Shown in pieces: positions 10,061 to 20,441 of a DNA stretch of 64,000 bases. Below the pieces are notes generated by a model. It was not told where the DNA came from, ran no database searches, and saw nothing but the letters and a program-made list of their open reading frames with translations. The position numbers and the translations under genes are program-made. The DNA is from Dryomyza anilis (taxonomy: Eukaryota; Arthropoda; Insecta; Diptera; Dryomyzidae): positions 9,501,058-9,565,057 of the forward strand of contig OX638135.1 of assembly GCA_951804985.1 (NCBI GenBank), written 5' to 3'. The first letter of the stretch is position 1; each line of letters begins with the position of its first letter.

Positions 10061-13000
10061 ATAATCGAGTTTAGCTAATACAGCTAGCTTGCACTTTCAC
10101 AGCATAATGCTGGAAAATATTTACCCTCTAAATTAGTTGGGCTCGTGAACAACACATGCATTTGTTACATTATAGTTTAAATCTACATTTGAGTTGATTT
10201 TTTGACAGATTTATATTATATTGTGGACAATTATTAACTAAATTACACATTCGATTGAAGGGTGAAGCAGCTACATAATTAGTTCTACTATAAGGTACAT
10301 AAAAAAGAACATCACGATGTCTGCTACTTCTACGATTATGGTTAAAACTAATATAGTTAAGAAGCTCGGGTGAATCAAGTCTACCGGTTATTAATTGATG
10401 TATGTAAATAATATCGGCAATCTGTCTGCGCTCGTCAAGAGTCTTTAAATTTAGTAGTTTCAGACGATCTACGTATGGAGGAAGATGTAAGTTATCCATC
10501 CAATTTAAACCCTTGAGAGCGAAACGTACGAAGTTTTTCTGTATCCTTTCGATTCGGTCATTATGTACCTTGTAGAAAGGAGACCATACTTGACTTGCAT
10601 ATTCTAATTGTGAACGAACCAGAGTGCAATATAGAGCCAAAGTTGTAAGGGGACTATTAAATTCTTTAGCCCATCGTTTGATAAAACGAAGTAATGATGA
10701 GGCTTTTTTACATATATTTTCAATATGTAAATTAAACGATAAATTTGTATCGACAAACACACCAAGATCTTTCACCACGTGCACCCGATTTAAAATTTTC
10801 TCTTTTAGTGAATAGTTGTATTCTAGTTTATTTCTTTTGCGAGAAAATGTCATGGCTTGACACTTTTCTGGATTAAGAATTAAGTTATTCTTACAACACC
10901 ACGTTTCAAATGATTTTAAGTCGGACTGAAGTATATGAACGTCCTTATCGTCATTTATTGATTTATATATTTTCATATCATCGGAAAAAATTAATAAATG
11001 CGAGTACTTAATGTTGTATATCACATCATTAATAGCCAGTATAAATAACAGTGGACCAAGATGACTACCCTGGGGTACCCCAGATGTTGCAATAAATGGC
11101 GAAGATAAATTATTTCTGAATCGTATTTGATATGACCGATCAGATAAATAGGATCCTATCCACTTAACAAAGAATTCGGGAAATCCCAGTACCTTTAGTT
11201 TGAATAAAATTAAGTTATGAGGAAGTTTATCGAAAGCTTTACTGAAATCTGTGTAAATGCAGTCGACTTGTTTTCCTGATTCCATTGAACTCATTGCAAA
11301 TGAAGTGAAGTCTAATAGATTAGATACTGTGGATCTTCCGGTTACAAATCCGTGCTGACGTGTGGTAATTACATCTCTACAGTGGATTTTAAGTTGATCA
11401 TATACAATACGTTCAAACAATTTCGGTATTGATGACAATTTAGCGATTGGCCTATAGTTATTTACATCATTTTTACACCCCTTTTTAAAAATTGGGCTTA
11501 TAAATGAGTTTTTCCAAAATTTTGGGAAATTACTTTCATTTATTGATTTATTAAATATGGAACAAAGTGGTTTACATAACGAAGTACCACATTTCTTTAT
11601 AACTGTTGCCGGGATACCGTCTGGTCCAGAATTAAAATCATCATCAATCGTCGAAATATATTGCAAAATCTGCTCCGGAGAAAATGATATAGAGACTAAT
11701 GAAGTTTTAGGAGCAGAACGCATGTAATCAAAATAATTAACATCGGTTATAAAATAATCATTAGAGAATGATTGTTTAAACAGGCTTGCAAATAGGCCAC
11801 ATATGACATTAGGGTCGCTAGTGAATCCATCATTATATTTAAAAGAAGCAGGAAAACCATCGCTCTTTTTTTTAGTATTGATGAAACCCCAGAACTTTTT
11901 TGGATCTGATAAAATTTGTATCTTCATTTTATCAATATACTCAGTGTAAAGAATTTTAGATATAGACTGGAATTCCAGAAACAATTTGTTGTATGTTTCT
12001 AGGTCACTTGGGTCTTGACTGCTGACATATCTATTCCATGCCCTATTCCTAGAGTTACGTAGCATCTTCAATTCCTTAGTGTACCAGGGATACGATGAGA
12101 TCTTAGTGAACTTAAGGCTATATGGTACAGATAGTGCTATGCAGGAAAAGAGTTCATGGTAAAAATAGTTTATGGCAACATCAAGATCATTATCATTAAT
12201 ATAGTCTGATATTAAATCAATTTTAGCAGACAACAATTCATTTAACAATGAAAAGTTGGCTTTTTTAAAATTAAATTCATAAGCCTTGTCTGCAGATTTA
12301 CTATTAATGATATTCGCTCTATCAGATTGATAAAATATTGTTAGAGGCGGATGATATGCATCAATGTCCATTAGAACATTCGTCGAATTTGTAACTACAA
12401 CATTGTTACTATCTGTAGTAAATACTAAGTCAAGTTGTCGTTCCAGACAATTAGTAATACAACTTACTTGTTGTAAGTCAGATGATATAGTGTCAACAAA
12501 AATCTGTTCTTGTCGAGATTTAGAGTTAGACGCACAGAAATATGTGTCGTCGTCAGAGTTATTCCATATTAAATCTGGTAAATTAAAATCACCTAAAAGT
12601 ATGATATCATCAGAACTATTAAGCATTTCCAATACAAAATCTATGGACTTAGATAAGGTCTCATAGACTTCTACGCTACTTTTCGGAGGAATGTAAGCGT
12701 TTAAGACATATACACAGGAATTGTGAAGTACAATCCTAACACAAATAAGCTCTAATGAAGCAGCAATTGGAATTTCTAATAAGGAACTTATTAAATTGTT
12801 CTTTATTGCTATTAATATTCCACCACCGACTGGAGATTTTTCGATGTCAAATCTATCGTTTCTAAAAACATTGAATGAATTATCAACTAATTCAACATTT
12901 GAAAAGCTCTTATTTAGCCATGTTTCAGTTAACGCGATGATATCGTTCGCGAAATTCTGAGTAGATAAAAAGAGATCCCGAGTCTTTGAACGCAATCCCC

Positions 13001-13576
13001 TTACGTTTTGGTAGTAAAGGGAGATACGCTTAAGTTTTTTGGATTTTGGTGGACTGTTTTAGTTGGTCTATTGTTTCTTTTGGTTTTGAATTCGGAAACA
13101 AGGATGTTATCAGTCCACAGATTTGAACTGATAACGGCCGCAGCATGTTCTTCCGCAATTGACAAAGTAAAAGATGCATGTGTTGGCCTGTTTCCGATTT
13201 TTTTACAAGAAATGTAAGTGTCAGTTGGCACGAGTTTATTCATTTTTATAAAATTGGAAACATTCTCCGTTGTTGTGTCAGGCATCAACCGAGATAAAAA
13301 AATTCTTTTTAATTTTGGGATTGCCTTTAACGTTGAACTAACTGGTGTCTTACTACTTGTGGTTGTTTTGGGCAGTGTAACTGCTATTAGTGATGGACTA
13401 ATAGAAGGAACAGAAGGGGTAGCAGAAGTTGTTTGGGAACTACGTTTAGCCTTAGGAGGACTTAAAGATTTATTATTATATTTTCGTTTGCGTTTTTTTT
13501 TCAACTTTTTTAGTTGAAGGTTCATTATCAGAGACTGATTCATTAATAATAGCTGTATTATCTTCAACACAGTCTG
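10061..13576 (-). mobile_element. CR1/Jockey-group non-LTR retrotransposon, second copy
   Basis: Present at the same site with the same truncation as 3081-6596, so it was copied by the 6,980-bp duplication and not by a second retrotransposition. Confidence 0.8.
10170..12995 (-). CDS. ORF2 polyprotein, endonuclease plus reverse transcriptase, second copy
   Basis: The translation is identical to the frame at 3190-6015 over all 941 residues, including the FSDD catalytic box. The same TTG pseudo-start is used, with an open extension upstream to about 13058. The perfect identity reflects segmental duplication, so it is not evidence that either copy is under selection. Confidence 0.85.
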   Translation of the reverse strand: MRSKTRDLFLSTQNFANDIIALTETWLNKSFSNVELVDNSFNVFRNDRFDIEKSPVGGGILIAIKNNLISSLLEIPIAASLELICVRIVLHNSCVYVLNAYIPPKSSVEVYETLSKSIDFVLEMLNSSDDIILLGDFNLPDLIWNNSDDDTYFCASNSKSRQEQIFVDTISSDLQQVSCITNCLERQLDLVFTTDSNNVVVTNSTNVLMDIDAYHPPLTIFYQSDRANIINSKSADKAYEFNFKKANFSLLNELLSAKIDLISDYINDNDLDVAINYFYHELFSCIALSVPYSLKFTKISSYPWYTKELKMLRNSRNRAWNRYVSSQDPSDLETYNKLFLEFQSISKILYTEYIDKMKIQILSDPKKFWGFINTKKKSDGFPASFKYNDGFTSDPNVICGLFASLFKQSFSNDYFITDVNYFDYMRSAPKTSLVSISFSPEQILQYISTIDDDFNSGPDGIPATVIKKCGTSLCKPLCSIFNKSINESNFPKFWKNSFISPIFKKGCKNDVNNYRPIAKLSSIPKLFERIVYDQLKIHCRDVITTRQHGFVTGRSTVSNLLDFTSFAMSSMESGKQVDCIYTDFSKAFDKLPHNLILFKLKVLGFPEFFVKWIGSYLSDRSYQIRFRNNLSSPFIATSGVPQGSHLGPLLFILAINDVIYNIKYSHLLIFSDDMKIYKSINDDKDVHILQSDLKSFETWCCKNNLILNPEKCQAMTFSRKRNKLEYNYSLKEKILNRVHVVKDLGVFVDTNLSFNLHIENICKKASSLLRFIKRWAKEFNSPLTTLALYCTLVRSQLEYASQVWSPFYKVHNDRIERIQKNFVRFALKGLNWMDNLHLPPYVDRLKLLNLKTLDERRQIADIIYIHQLITGRLDSPELLNYISFNHNRRSSRHRDVLFYVPYSRTNYVAASPFNRMCNLVNNCPQYNINLSKNQLKCRFKL

Positions 13577-13717
13577 GTTCGAACAAACGAACGAACGAAC
13601 AACCCGGTTTTTGCGAACAACACGGGTAGCTCGAACAATTATTAACCGGGTAATACATTGGTATTTCGAAAAACCCGGGTAATCGAGAACTCTGTTTCCT
13701 AATATAAAACGAGACAA
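13001..13717 (-). pseudogene. ORF1 of the CR1-type element, truncated and frameshifted, second copy
   Basis: Same truncation and the same nine-A run (13493-13501) as the first copy, and the same foldback-derived N-terminal extension. Shared damage places the frameshift before the segmental duplication, or makes it a systematic error in both. Confidence 0.7.
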
Positions 13718-13833
13718 AAACGAATTCGTCAGAAATTTAATTTTTTAACTAAATAAAACAAAAGGACGACGAAGGAACAAGTAAATAATTCTGTCAGCAG
13801 CATTTTTGACGATTTTATGTGATAAGTTTAAAG
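13577..13833. repeat. Foldback A right arm resumed after the CR1 insertion, second period
   Basis: Duplicate of 6597-6853. Confidence 0.7.
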
Positions 13834-13836
13834 ATT

Positions 13837-14539
13837 ATGAATTTACTATTTAATTCAAATTTAATAATTATGCATTTGCGTTATATATTTGATTTATATA
13901 TTATATATGTCAGTATATTTTTTTTACACGCATTATTTTAATAAATACACAAATGGTATGCATTTTTTTACACACATATAAATGTAATTTGACACTACAG
14001 AGGTGTATTAGTTTTTCATATTTTTCTGTGTAAATATATATTTTACACATTCATTGGAATTTACTACATGAATAAGGGGAAACCGGTTTCCTATATTTAT
14101 TATAGTAAATGTTTCTTAGAGTGTACCTAAACATATAAATTTAACTTCTAAAATGCAACATTTCAAATAATATAAATTTATTGCCACTAAGCAACACTGA
14201 ACACGTGGCGCGCTGCAGCGACTACTGCTATGGCATGGCATACATGACAACAGCAGAAACCGATAGTTTCATGTACACTCTAAGAAAAATGTACTATAAC
14301 AAATGTAGGAAACCGGTTTCCTCTTATTAATGTAGTAAAATCCAATAAATGTGTAAATCATAAATTAACACAAAATAGTATGTAAAACGAATACACATCT
14401 GCTGTGTCAAAATACTTAAATATGTGTGCAAAAAAAGCATACAAAATCCAGCATTTATACCCATAATGTGTATTATTAAAATTAATACAGAATGGGTTTA
14501 ATTTGCCACAACTTTATATATTATTAATAGTAAATTCAT
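13837..14539. repeat. Foldback element B, copy 5
   Basis: Full-length copy with both outer ends and both palindromes. It differs from copy 3 by scattered substitutions (for example CTATATTT for CTACATTT near 14092) and a 1-base deletion. Confidence 0.8.
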
Positions 14540-14559
14540 TAGGTAAACAAACATATTTA

Positions 14560-15136
14560 AAACCAGTTGGGAAGGTTAGATCACATGGGAAATTTTAAAG
14601 CAGGTGTTATTATGATAGTTAGGATTATCAAAATTATAGTCGGTCTAAACCGACTATAAATACCCTACATATATGTGTGGTTACCATTAAATGTGGTATA
14701 TAGGTCACCAGGATATACGAATCCCGAAAATAACTACAAACTTTCAATCGCTGAAGCATTTCCATTCATTTGATACCCATATATACAAATGGGTAGTTGT
14801 ACCGAATTTCGATTTTTTTTTTGTTGAACCACAAGTCGTTTCGCCGGAAACCACTATTTTCATGTATTTGAGCATGAGTCAATATATATTTTACAAACAA
14901 AAATTTACCTAAGCACGTATACAGTAAAATTGATCTGTAGATATACATTTTATATGAGGTATTTGAACATAAGTGGTCGGTTCTCAGGTCACAATAGACC
15001 GATCATGCCAATTTTCTTGTTCAGACAGCTTAGAAATATAAATAATCTAAATCTAAAGTTTCATTGTCTAGCTCTTCTAATTTTCTGTAATCGTGATTTC
15101 AACAGACAGACAGAGGAACAGACAGACAGACGGACA
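14560..15136 (-). mobile_element. DINE-1/mini-me-like element D, copy 3, truncated
   Basis: Same structure. The loop of the hairpin is TCTAAA here, which leaves the stem intact. The RGAC tract is slightly shorter. Joined to U at the same point. Confidence 0.65.
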
Positions 15137-15797
15137 TTCTGGTAAGTTTCCATTATATATTTTTTTAATTATATTGATATGATTGGTTGTTTGTAGATTG
15201 CAACAACCCATTCTACTGGATCAATATGCTGAACCATAACATTGCATCCTTGCTACATTTTGATTGTTTCATCAACTAGCTCGTCGCAGCACTCGACATG
15301 ATGAGAATATAGATTTGGCTACAAAATCTATATTCGCATCAGCTCAACATTTCGCAAAACAACAGAACTGTGCGAAATATTTTTATACGCCAAATGTACA
15401 ATTTCCACTATTTTTTTTATTTGCAGCATATTAAAAGAATAACATAATTACGATTTTGTCTTTCTACATTTTAATTACGTTCGTAATAATTGTTAAGTTC
15501 ATAACAGATGTTTTTCAAACTTTATTAAAATTATTAATTATGTACATAATTAATAACATCACAAACAACTTTGGCGCCAAACATGATTGATTTAAATATG
15601 TATATCATTGATATTTATCTCTGTGTAACATTACAGAATCTGCAGTTTTTGAAAATAAACACAATGTAGTCTGTGATTTTTACACACTTTACATGTAAAA
15701 ATTAAGTTTAACACACACTAAAACATGTAACAAGGATATCGCGCTCGCTCTTGTCTGCGTCATTTTCAGAATATGGCATACATCGGCTAAGACTAAT
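15137..15797. repeat. Block U, copy 3
   Basis: Same block with a few percent substitutions. The palindrome near 15530-15555 has changed centre (GTACATA). Joins a long-form block A at 15798. Confidence 0.7.
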
Positions 15798-16141
15798 AAA
15801 ATTTCAAGTCAAGTAAAAGAAAATTTTTATTTCGTGACAGAAATTCGATTCTGACGATTTTAAAGATTATATGCAGTTTTTAAATATGTGTGTGCTTTTA
15901 ACTTCCGAACAGAGCTCTCGATTTCATACGAGTATTTTCGAGTAGCCCGGGTACCCGGATGATCGAAAATCCGGGTAATACCCGGGTAGTTCAAATACTC
16001 GGAAATCCCGGGTATTTAATGTTCGTGCTACCCGGGTTGTTTGTTCGAACTGTTCGAGTAGCACGTTTTTTCGAGTAGCTGGGCAAAAGTGGGCGGAAAG
16101 TGATAAAAAGACCGAACAACATTTTATTGCAGAAATCGGTA

Positions 16142-16866
16142 GCAGACATCGTGGGCAATCGAATGGTACCACTCTCGGTGGTTCATGATCTCCAAAAGGG
16201 GGTCAAAACCCAAAATTTTCCAAAATGGATAGCGAACCTCATTAGAAGACTAATGGTACCCTTTGGAGTGGTCCATTGGGTTAAAACCGCATTTATGATC
16301 GGAAATCGATAGCGGTAGCGATAGAAGGCTAATGGTACCCTTTGGAATGGTCCACGATCCCCAAAAGGGGTCAAATCCATTTATGACCCAAAATTTGTAT
16401 TTCGGAAATCGATAGCGGGCATCATTAGAAGGCTAATGGTACCCTCTGGAGTGGTCCAGGTCCCCCCAAATGGGCTCCATTTTCCACGATGTCTGCTACC
16501 GATATCTGCAAAAATTTCAAGTCAAGTAAAAGAAAATTTTTATTTCGTGACAGAAATTCGATTCTGACGATTTTAAAGATTATATGCAGTTTTTAAATAT
16601 GTGTGTGCTTTTAACTTCCGAACAGAGCTCTCGATTTCATACGAGTATTTTCGAGTAGCCCGGGTACCCGGATGCGATAGAAGGCTAATGGTACCCTTTG
16701 GAATGGTCCATGATCCCCAAAAGGGGGTCAAATCCATTTATGACCCAAAATTTGTATTTCGGAAATCGATGGCGGGCATCATTAGAAGGCTAATGGTACC
16801 CTCTGGAGTGGTCCAGGTCCCCCCAAAGGGGCTCCATTTCCCACGATGTCTGCTACCGATTTCTGC
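16142..16866. repeat. Tandem units in the centre of foldback A
   Basis: About five degenerate units share GAAGGCTAATGGTACCCT, TGGAATGGTCCATGATCC and CAAAAGGGGGTC, starting near 16249, 16327, 16429, 16680 and 16784. Spacing is irregular (roughly 80-105 bp, with a larger gap at the duplicated arm segment). The same series is present at 30546-31270. A foldback with tandem repeats between its arms recalls Foldback/Galileo-type organisation in flies, but no transposase is present to confirm that. Confidence 0.65.
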
Positions 16867-17090
16867 AATAACATTTTTTTCGGTCTTTTATCACTTTCCG
16901 CCTACGTTTGCCTACCCACCCACTTTTGTCCACCCACATTTTTCCAACCACTTCCGACCAACTCCCACATCAAACAAACGAACGGACAGACAAATTAACC
17001 AGCGATTAAATGAGCAATCGTCAATCGAACAAACAAACGAACGAACGAGCTACCCGGATAGCTCGAACAACGAACGAACAATCGAGCTAT

Positions 17091-17689
17091 TGTTGTGTAT
17101 CATAATCGTAGAGTTCACAGCTTACATATGATCCACTGTTGTGTATCATAATCGTGGAACTTACAGCGTGCTTATTATCCACAACATAACATAACCAGTA
17201 TATTTTTCTTTATGGCATACTTTTAGGGTTAAGCATTGTGCATGTTAAACACAAACAGCATTTAATTGTCTTAGCGCACACAGCTTAACATAGCACAGGT
17301 ATACACGCCCACGTTAAATAGGTCACTCAGATAAACGCTGACTTAGTTATTTTAGAATGATGAAAGTACTCAATTTATTGTGAAATTATAAATACGCTGA
17401 CTAAGTTATTTAAGCATGATGAAATTACTCAATTTATTGTGAAATTATAAGAATACGAGGTGTTAAGTAGAAGTTAAGTATAGACTAAGAATCAATTGTT
17501 TTCGATAAGCTGAACTGTCTACAAATAAGTGTTAAGTATAAGTGTAACCAACTTTTAAAGCGAAATAAAGTGTCTTAAAGTAAAAAAGACCCGGTTGTTT
17601 TAAATAATATAAAGAAAGTAAAAAGGACTCAGTAAGTATAAATAGGATCAAGTTAAAGTCCTAGTAGAAGGACCATTTAACATACAACA
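17091..17689 (+). repeat. 5' LTR
   Basis: Begins TGTTGTGTATC and ends CATACAACA. Two internal tandem duplications are visible: the first 46 bp (17091-17136) repeat at 17137-17182, so the LTR terminus itself is doubled, and a 59-bp unit at 17335-17393 repeats at 17394-17453. A possible AATAAA lies at 17564-17569 and a TATAAATA at 17637-17644. Their order is unusual for a promoter followed by a poly-A signal, so neither role is certain. Confidence 0.85.
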
Positions 17690-17692
17690 TTT

Positions 17693-17705
17693 TGGCGCAG
17701 CCGGT
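17693..17705 (+). promoter_or_regulatory. Primer-binding site, tRNA-Ser type
   Basis: TGGCGCAGCCGGT starts 3 bases after the 5' LTR. It is complementary to the CCA-bearing 3' end expected of a fly tRNA-Ser (CGA-type acceptor stem). Elements related to 17.6 and 297 also use tRNA-Ser, which supports a Gypsy-type assignment. Confidence 0.7.
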
Positions 17706-18278
17706 TTTCGGACCATACATCAACTCCCAAGGGACGAAACACAATTTTCATGAATGAAAATTGTGTTAATGATTTACATAAATTATAAAATTTTATAAAT
17801 CAGGAAATTAAATAAGTAAACTGAATTTTTTATAAAATTGATTAATTGATATATTGAAGAACATTTTTAAAGTAATTGTGAAACATCATAAAATAGTTTG
17901 AGACATTTAATGATAATGATTAATAAATTTGTAAATTTAAATAAATTGAATAAAATAAGAATTTTGATACAGCAATGTTTTTATAATGTCGCGAAATTAA
18001 TTAAAGAACAAAACTGGAAAATTAAATAAATTGAACAAATAAGTTAATTTAGGATTCATAAATAATATGTTGATATGATTTTGAAATATAGATTAAAAAG
18101 GTTAAATAATGAAACATAAAATGTGATAAATAAGGTAGTAAAAAATTTAATAGATAAATGAAATAATGGTTAAAAGTTGATTTAATAAGAAACTAGTAAA
18201 AACAAAATAAATAATTTATTTATGAAAGGTATAGTTAATTATATGATTAAGTAAATGGAAAAATAAGAAACACTAATA
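17706..18278. other. AT-rich leader of the LTR element, no ORF
   Basis: Roughly 570 bp of very AT-rich sequence between the primer site and gag, with no coding frame of note. It presumably holds the packaging region; no specific signal could be identified. Confidence 0.5.
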
Positions 18279-19394
18279 ATGGGTACTGAAAATGTATTGA
18301 AACGCGTTCAGTACGTTGTTCCTTACTTTTCTGGGGCAGAATCTCCATTATTAGAAACAGAATTATATAAATTTATTGAATGTTGTGAAACAGCTAAGCT
18401 TAAAATTAAGGAATCAGATAATGAGGAATTTATTAAATGCGTTAGGTTACGTTTGGAGGGAGATGCCTATAAATTAGTAAGGACAAAACAGTTTCAAAAA
18501 ATAGAAGAATTATACGAGTTGTTAAAAAATACGTACTTAAATGAAATTTCTTTAGAATTAGTACTAGAAAAGATTAAAAAGGCTTATCAAAATAGTAACG
18601 AGAGTTTGAGAATGTTTGGTAGACGATTAGATGAGTTGCAATCCATGGCTTTGGAAATTGCAAGTAAAAAATACAGCAAAAAGATAAGTGAGGATGAAGT
18701 ATTCAGATTAGAATTACAGAGCTCAGTGTTGATCTCTTTTAAAGTAGGGGTGAAGGATCCAACTATAAAGGTTGTATTGTTGGGTAGTAAGTCAGAAACA
18801 TTAGATGCATTGTTAGAAGAAGCTTTAAATGTACAGGCTGTTATGCAGCGAAGTCCAAGATCGGAAGAGGATGAATATAATTATATGGAAAAAACACAGT
18901 CAAGCGTTATATCGGAAAATAAATTGCAACAAATAAATAATGAAAGCAACTATAAAAGAAGTGTTCCAACATGTTCATTTTGTAGTAAATTGGGGCATAC
19001 TAGGGATGAATGTATTATTAGAAAAAATACGCCTTTTTGCTACGAATGTGGAACTTATGGTCACGAATCTAATTGGATATGTGCGAATAATAATAGTAAT
19101 ATAAGACAGAAAGAGTTAGGAATTGTAGATAAGACGTCGGAGGAGACTGTGATCAAATTTACTACTCCATTGCATTTCCATAGAACAGAGGAGACCAATG
19201 AATTAAAATATGAGGAAGAAGAAGGTGATCGCATAATATGCAGTGGGCATGGAGATAGCTTGGGTTTATCTAATGTAAGTGACGTTTTCATTGAAGTACC
19301 TTGCGAGGCAGCTAAAAATGGAAGACTTATTTTACTAATATCCATTAAATATTATATAAGTAAAGATCATACCTTCATAACTAATAGAACTTAA
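18279..19394 (+). CDS. gag: Gag (capsid/nucleocapsid) of the LTR element
   Basis: An intact 371-codon frame whose first ATG follows an AT-rich leader. The N-terminal two thirds have the helical, charged character of Gypsy-type capsids (RLRLEGDAYKLVR; SLRMFGRRLDELQSMA). Two zinc knuckles follow: C232, C235, H240, C245 (normal CX2CX4HX4C) and C254, C257, H262, C268 (CX2CX4HX5C, one residue longer than usual). No protease (DSG/DTG) or later pol motif follows before the stop. An unbroken gag in an element with 1.3% LTR divergence suggests recent activity or trans-complementation. Domestication is possible but nothing here supports it. Confidence 0.85.
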   Translation: MGTENVLKRVQYVVPYFSGAESPLLETELYKFIECCETAKLKIKESDNEEFIKCVRLRLEGDAYKLVRTKQFQKIEELYELLKNTYLNEISLELVLEKIKKAYQNSNESLRMFGRRLDELQSMALEIASKKYSKKISEDEVFRLELQSSVLISFKVGVKDPTIKVVLLGSKSETLDALLEEALNVQAVMQRSPRSEEDEYNYMEKTQSSVISENKLQQINNESNYKRSVPTCSFCSKLGHTRDECIIRKNTPFCYECGTYGHESNWICANNNSNIRQKELGIVDKTSEETVIKFTTPLHFHRTEETNELKYEEEEGDRIICSGHGDSLGLSNVSDVFIEVPCEAAKNGRLILLISIKYYISKDHTFITNRT

Positions 19395-19541
19395 CGTAAT
19401 TTATACCACATAAAACAATGTAAAAAGAGAAAACTATTATTCTTTTTAATAATAATTTTCTCTTCAAAAATAATTAAAATAATACAAAAGAAAAAAAAAA
19501 CTATTATTCTTCTTAATAATAATATTTTTTTTTCTTTCAAT

Positions 19542-19552
19542 AAGGGGGGAGG
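19542..19552 (+). promoter_or_regulatory. Polypurine tract
   Basis: AAGGGGGGAGG lies two bases before the 3' LTR, as expected for the plus-strand primer of LTR elements. Confidence 0.75.
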
Positions 19553-19554
19553 TA

Positions 19555-20153
19555 TGTTGTGTATCATAATCGTAGAGTTCACAGCATACATATGATCCAC
19601 TGCTGTGTATCATAATCGTGAAACTTACAGCGTGCTTATGATCCACAACATAACATAACCAGTATATTTTTCTTTATGGCACACTTTTAGGGTTAAGCAT
19701 TGTGCATGTTAAACACAAACAGCATTTAATTGTCTTGGCGCACACAGCTTAACATAGCACAGGTATACACGCCGACGTTAAATAGGTCACTCAGATAAAC
19801 GCTGACTTAGTTATTATAGAATGATGAAAGTACTCAATTTATTGTGAAATTATAAATACGCTGACTAAGTTATTTAAGCATGATGAAATTACTCAATTTA
19901 TTGTGAAATTATAAGAATACGAGGTGTTAAGTAGAAGTTAAGTATAGACTAAGAATCAATTGTTTTCGATAAGCTGAACTGTCTACAAATAAGTGTTAAG
20001 TATAAGTGTAACCAACTTTTAAAGCGAAATAAAGTGTCTTAAAGTAAAAAAGACCCGGTTGTTTTAAATAATATAAAGAAAGTAAAAAGGACTCAGTAAG
20101 TATAAATAGGATCAAGTTAAAGTCCTAGTAGAAGGACCATTTAACATACAACA
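19555..20153 (+). repeat. 3' LTR
   Basis: 599 bp, the same length as the 5' LTR, with the same internal duplications. Private differences from the 5' LTR include CAGCATAC, ACTGCTGTG, GTGAAACTT, TTATGATCC, GGCACAC, GCCGACG and TTATTATAG. Confidence 0.85.
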
Positions 20154-20441
20154 CTACTCGAACAAAAGAGCTACTCGAATAGTTCGAACAAACGAACGAA
20201 CGAACAACCCGGTTTTTGCGAACAACACGGGTAGCTCGAACAATTATTACCCGGGTAATACCCTGGTATTTCGAAAAACCCGGGTAATCGAGAACTCTGT
20301 TTCCTAATATAAAACGAGACAAAAACGAATTCGTCAGAAATTTCATTTTTTAACTAAATAAACCAAAAGGACGACGAAGGAACAAGTAAATAATTCTGTC
20401 AGCAGCATTTTTGACGATTTTATGTGATAAGTTTAAAGTTT

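Larger units (their letters stand above)
6981..13960. repeat. 6,980-bp tandem duplication, second copy
   Basis: Second, almost identical copy of the preceding period, with the same blocks, the same nested CR1 insertion and the same junctions (for example B broken at its CCGG centre at 10014). It runs head-to-tail into a third, partial and more diverged copy that starts near 13961. Confidence 0.9.
13961..15797. repeat. Partial third copy of the 6,980-bp period (rest of B, D, U)
   Basis: Alignment to 6981-8820 continues here with scattered substitutions and a 1-base offset. It ends where block A takes a longer form at 15798, retaining a left arm that is deleted in the first two periods. The divergence is visibly greater than between the first two copies, so the copies are not all the same age. 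Confidence 0.8.
17091..20153 (+). mobile_element. Gag-only LTR retrotransposon (Gypsy-type, non-autonomous)
   Basis: Complete structure: 599-bp LTRs at 17091-17689 and 19555-20153 with TG...CA ends, a tRNA-Ser-type primer site, a 590-bp AT-rich leader, one intact gag, a purine tract, and no pol. Only about 160 bp separate gag from the 3' LTR. The flanks are CTAT (left) and CTAC (right), compatible with a 4-bp target duplication carrying one mutation, as Gypsy elements make. The LTRs differ at eight positions seen by eye, all in the first half (about 1.3%). It would need protease, reverse transcriptase and integrase from a helper. Confidence 0.85.
15798..20438. repeat. Foldback element A, copy 5, long form carrying an LTR element
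   Basis: The complete form. The left arm is 15907-16160 (from GAACAGAGCTCTCGATTTC to GTAGCAGACATCGTGGG), the centre of tandem units is 16142-16866, and the right arm (16843-17090, then 20154-20302) is the inverted complement of the left. Inverted matches include GCGGAAAGTGATAAAA near 16095 and its complement near 16895. The left-arm segment 15798-15961 is duplicated at 16510-16674. The gag-only LTR element is inserted in the right arm. Confidence 0.75.

Noticed and set aside
17637..17644. TATAAATA in the LTR as a definite promoter
   Set aside because: It lies only about 50 bp before the LTR end and downstream of the possible poly-A signal, so the role is uncertain.
19061..19345. 94-codon minus-strand frame inside gag
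   Set aside because: Antisense shadow of the gag coding frame.
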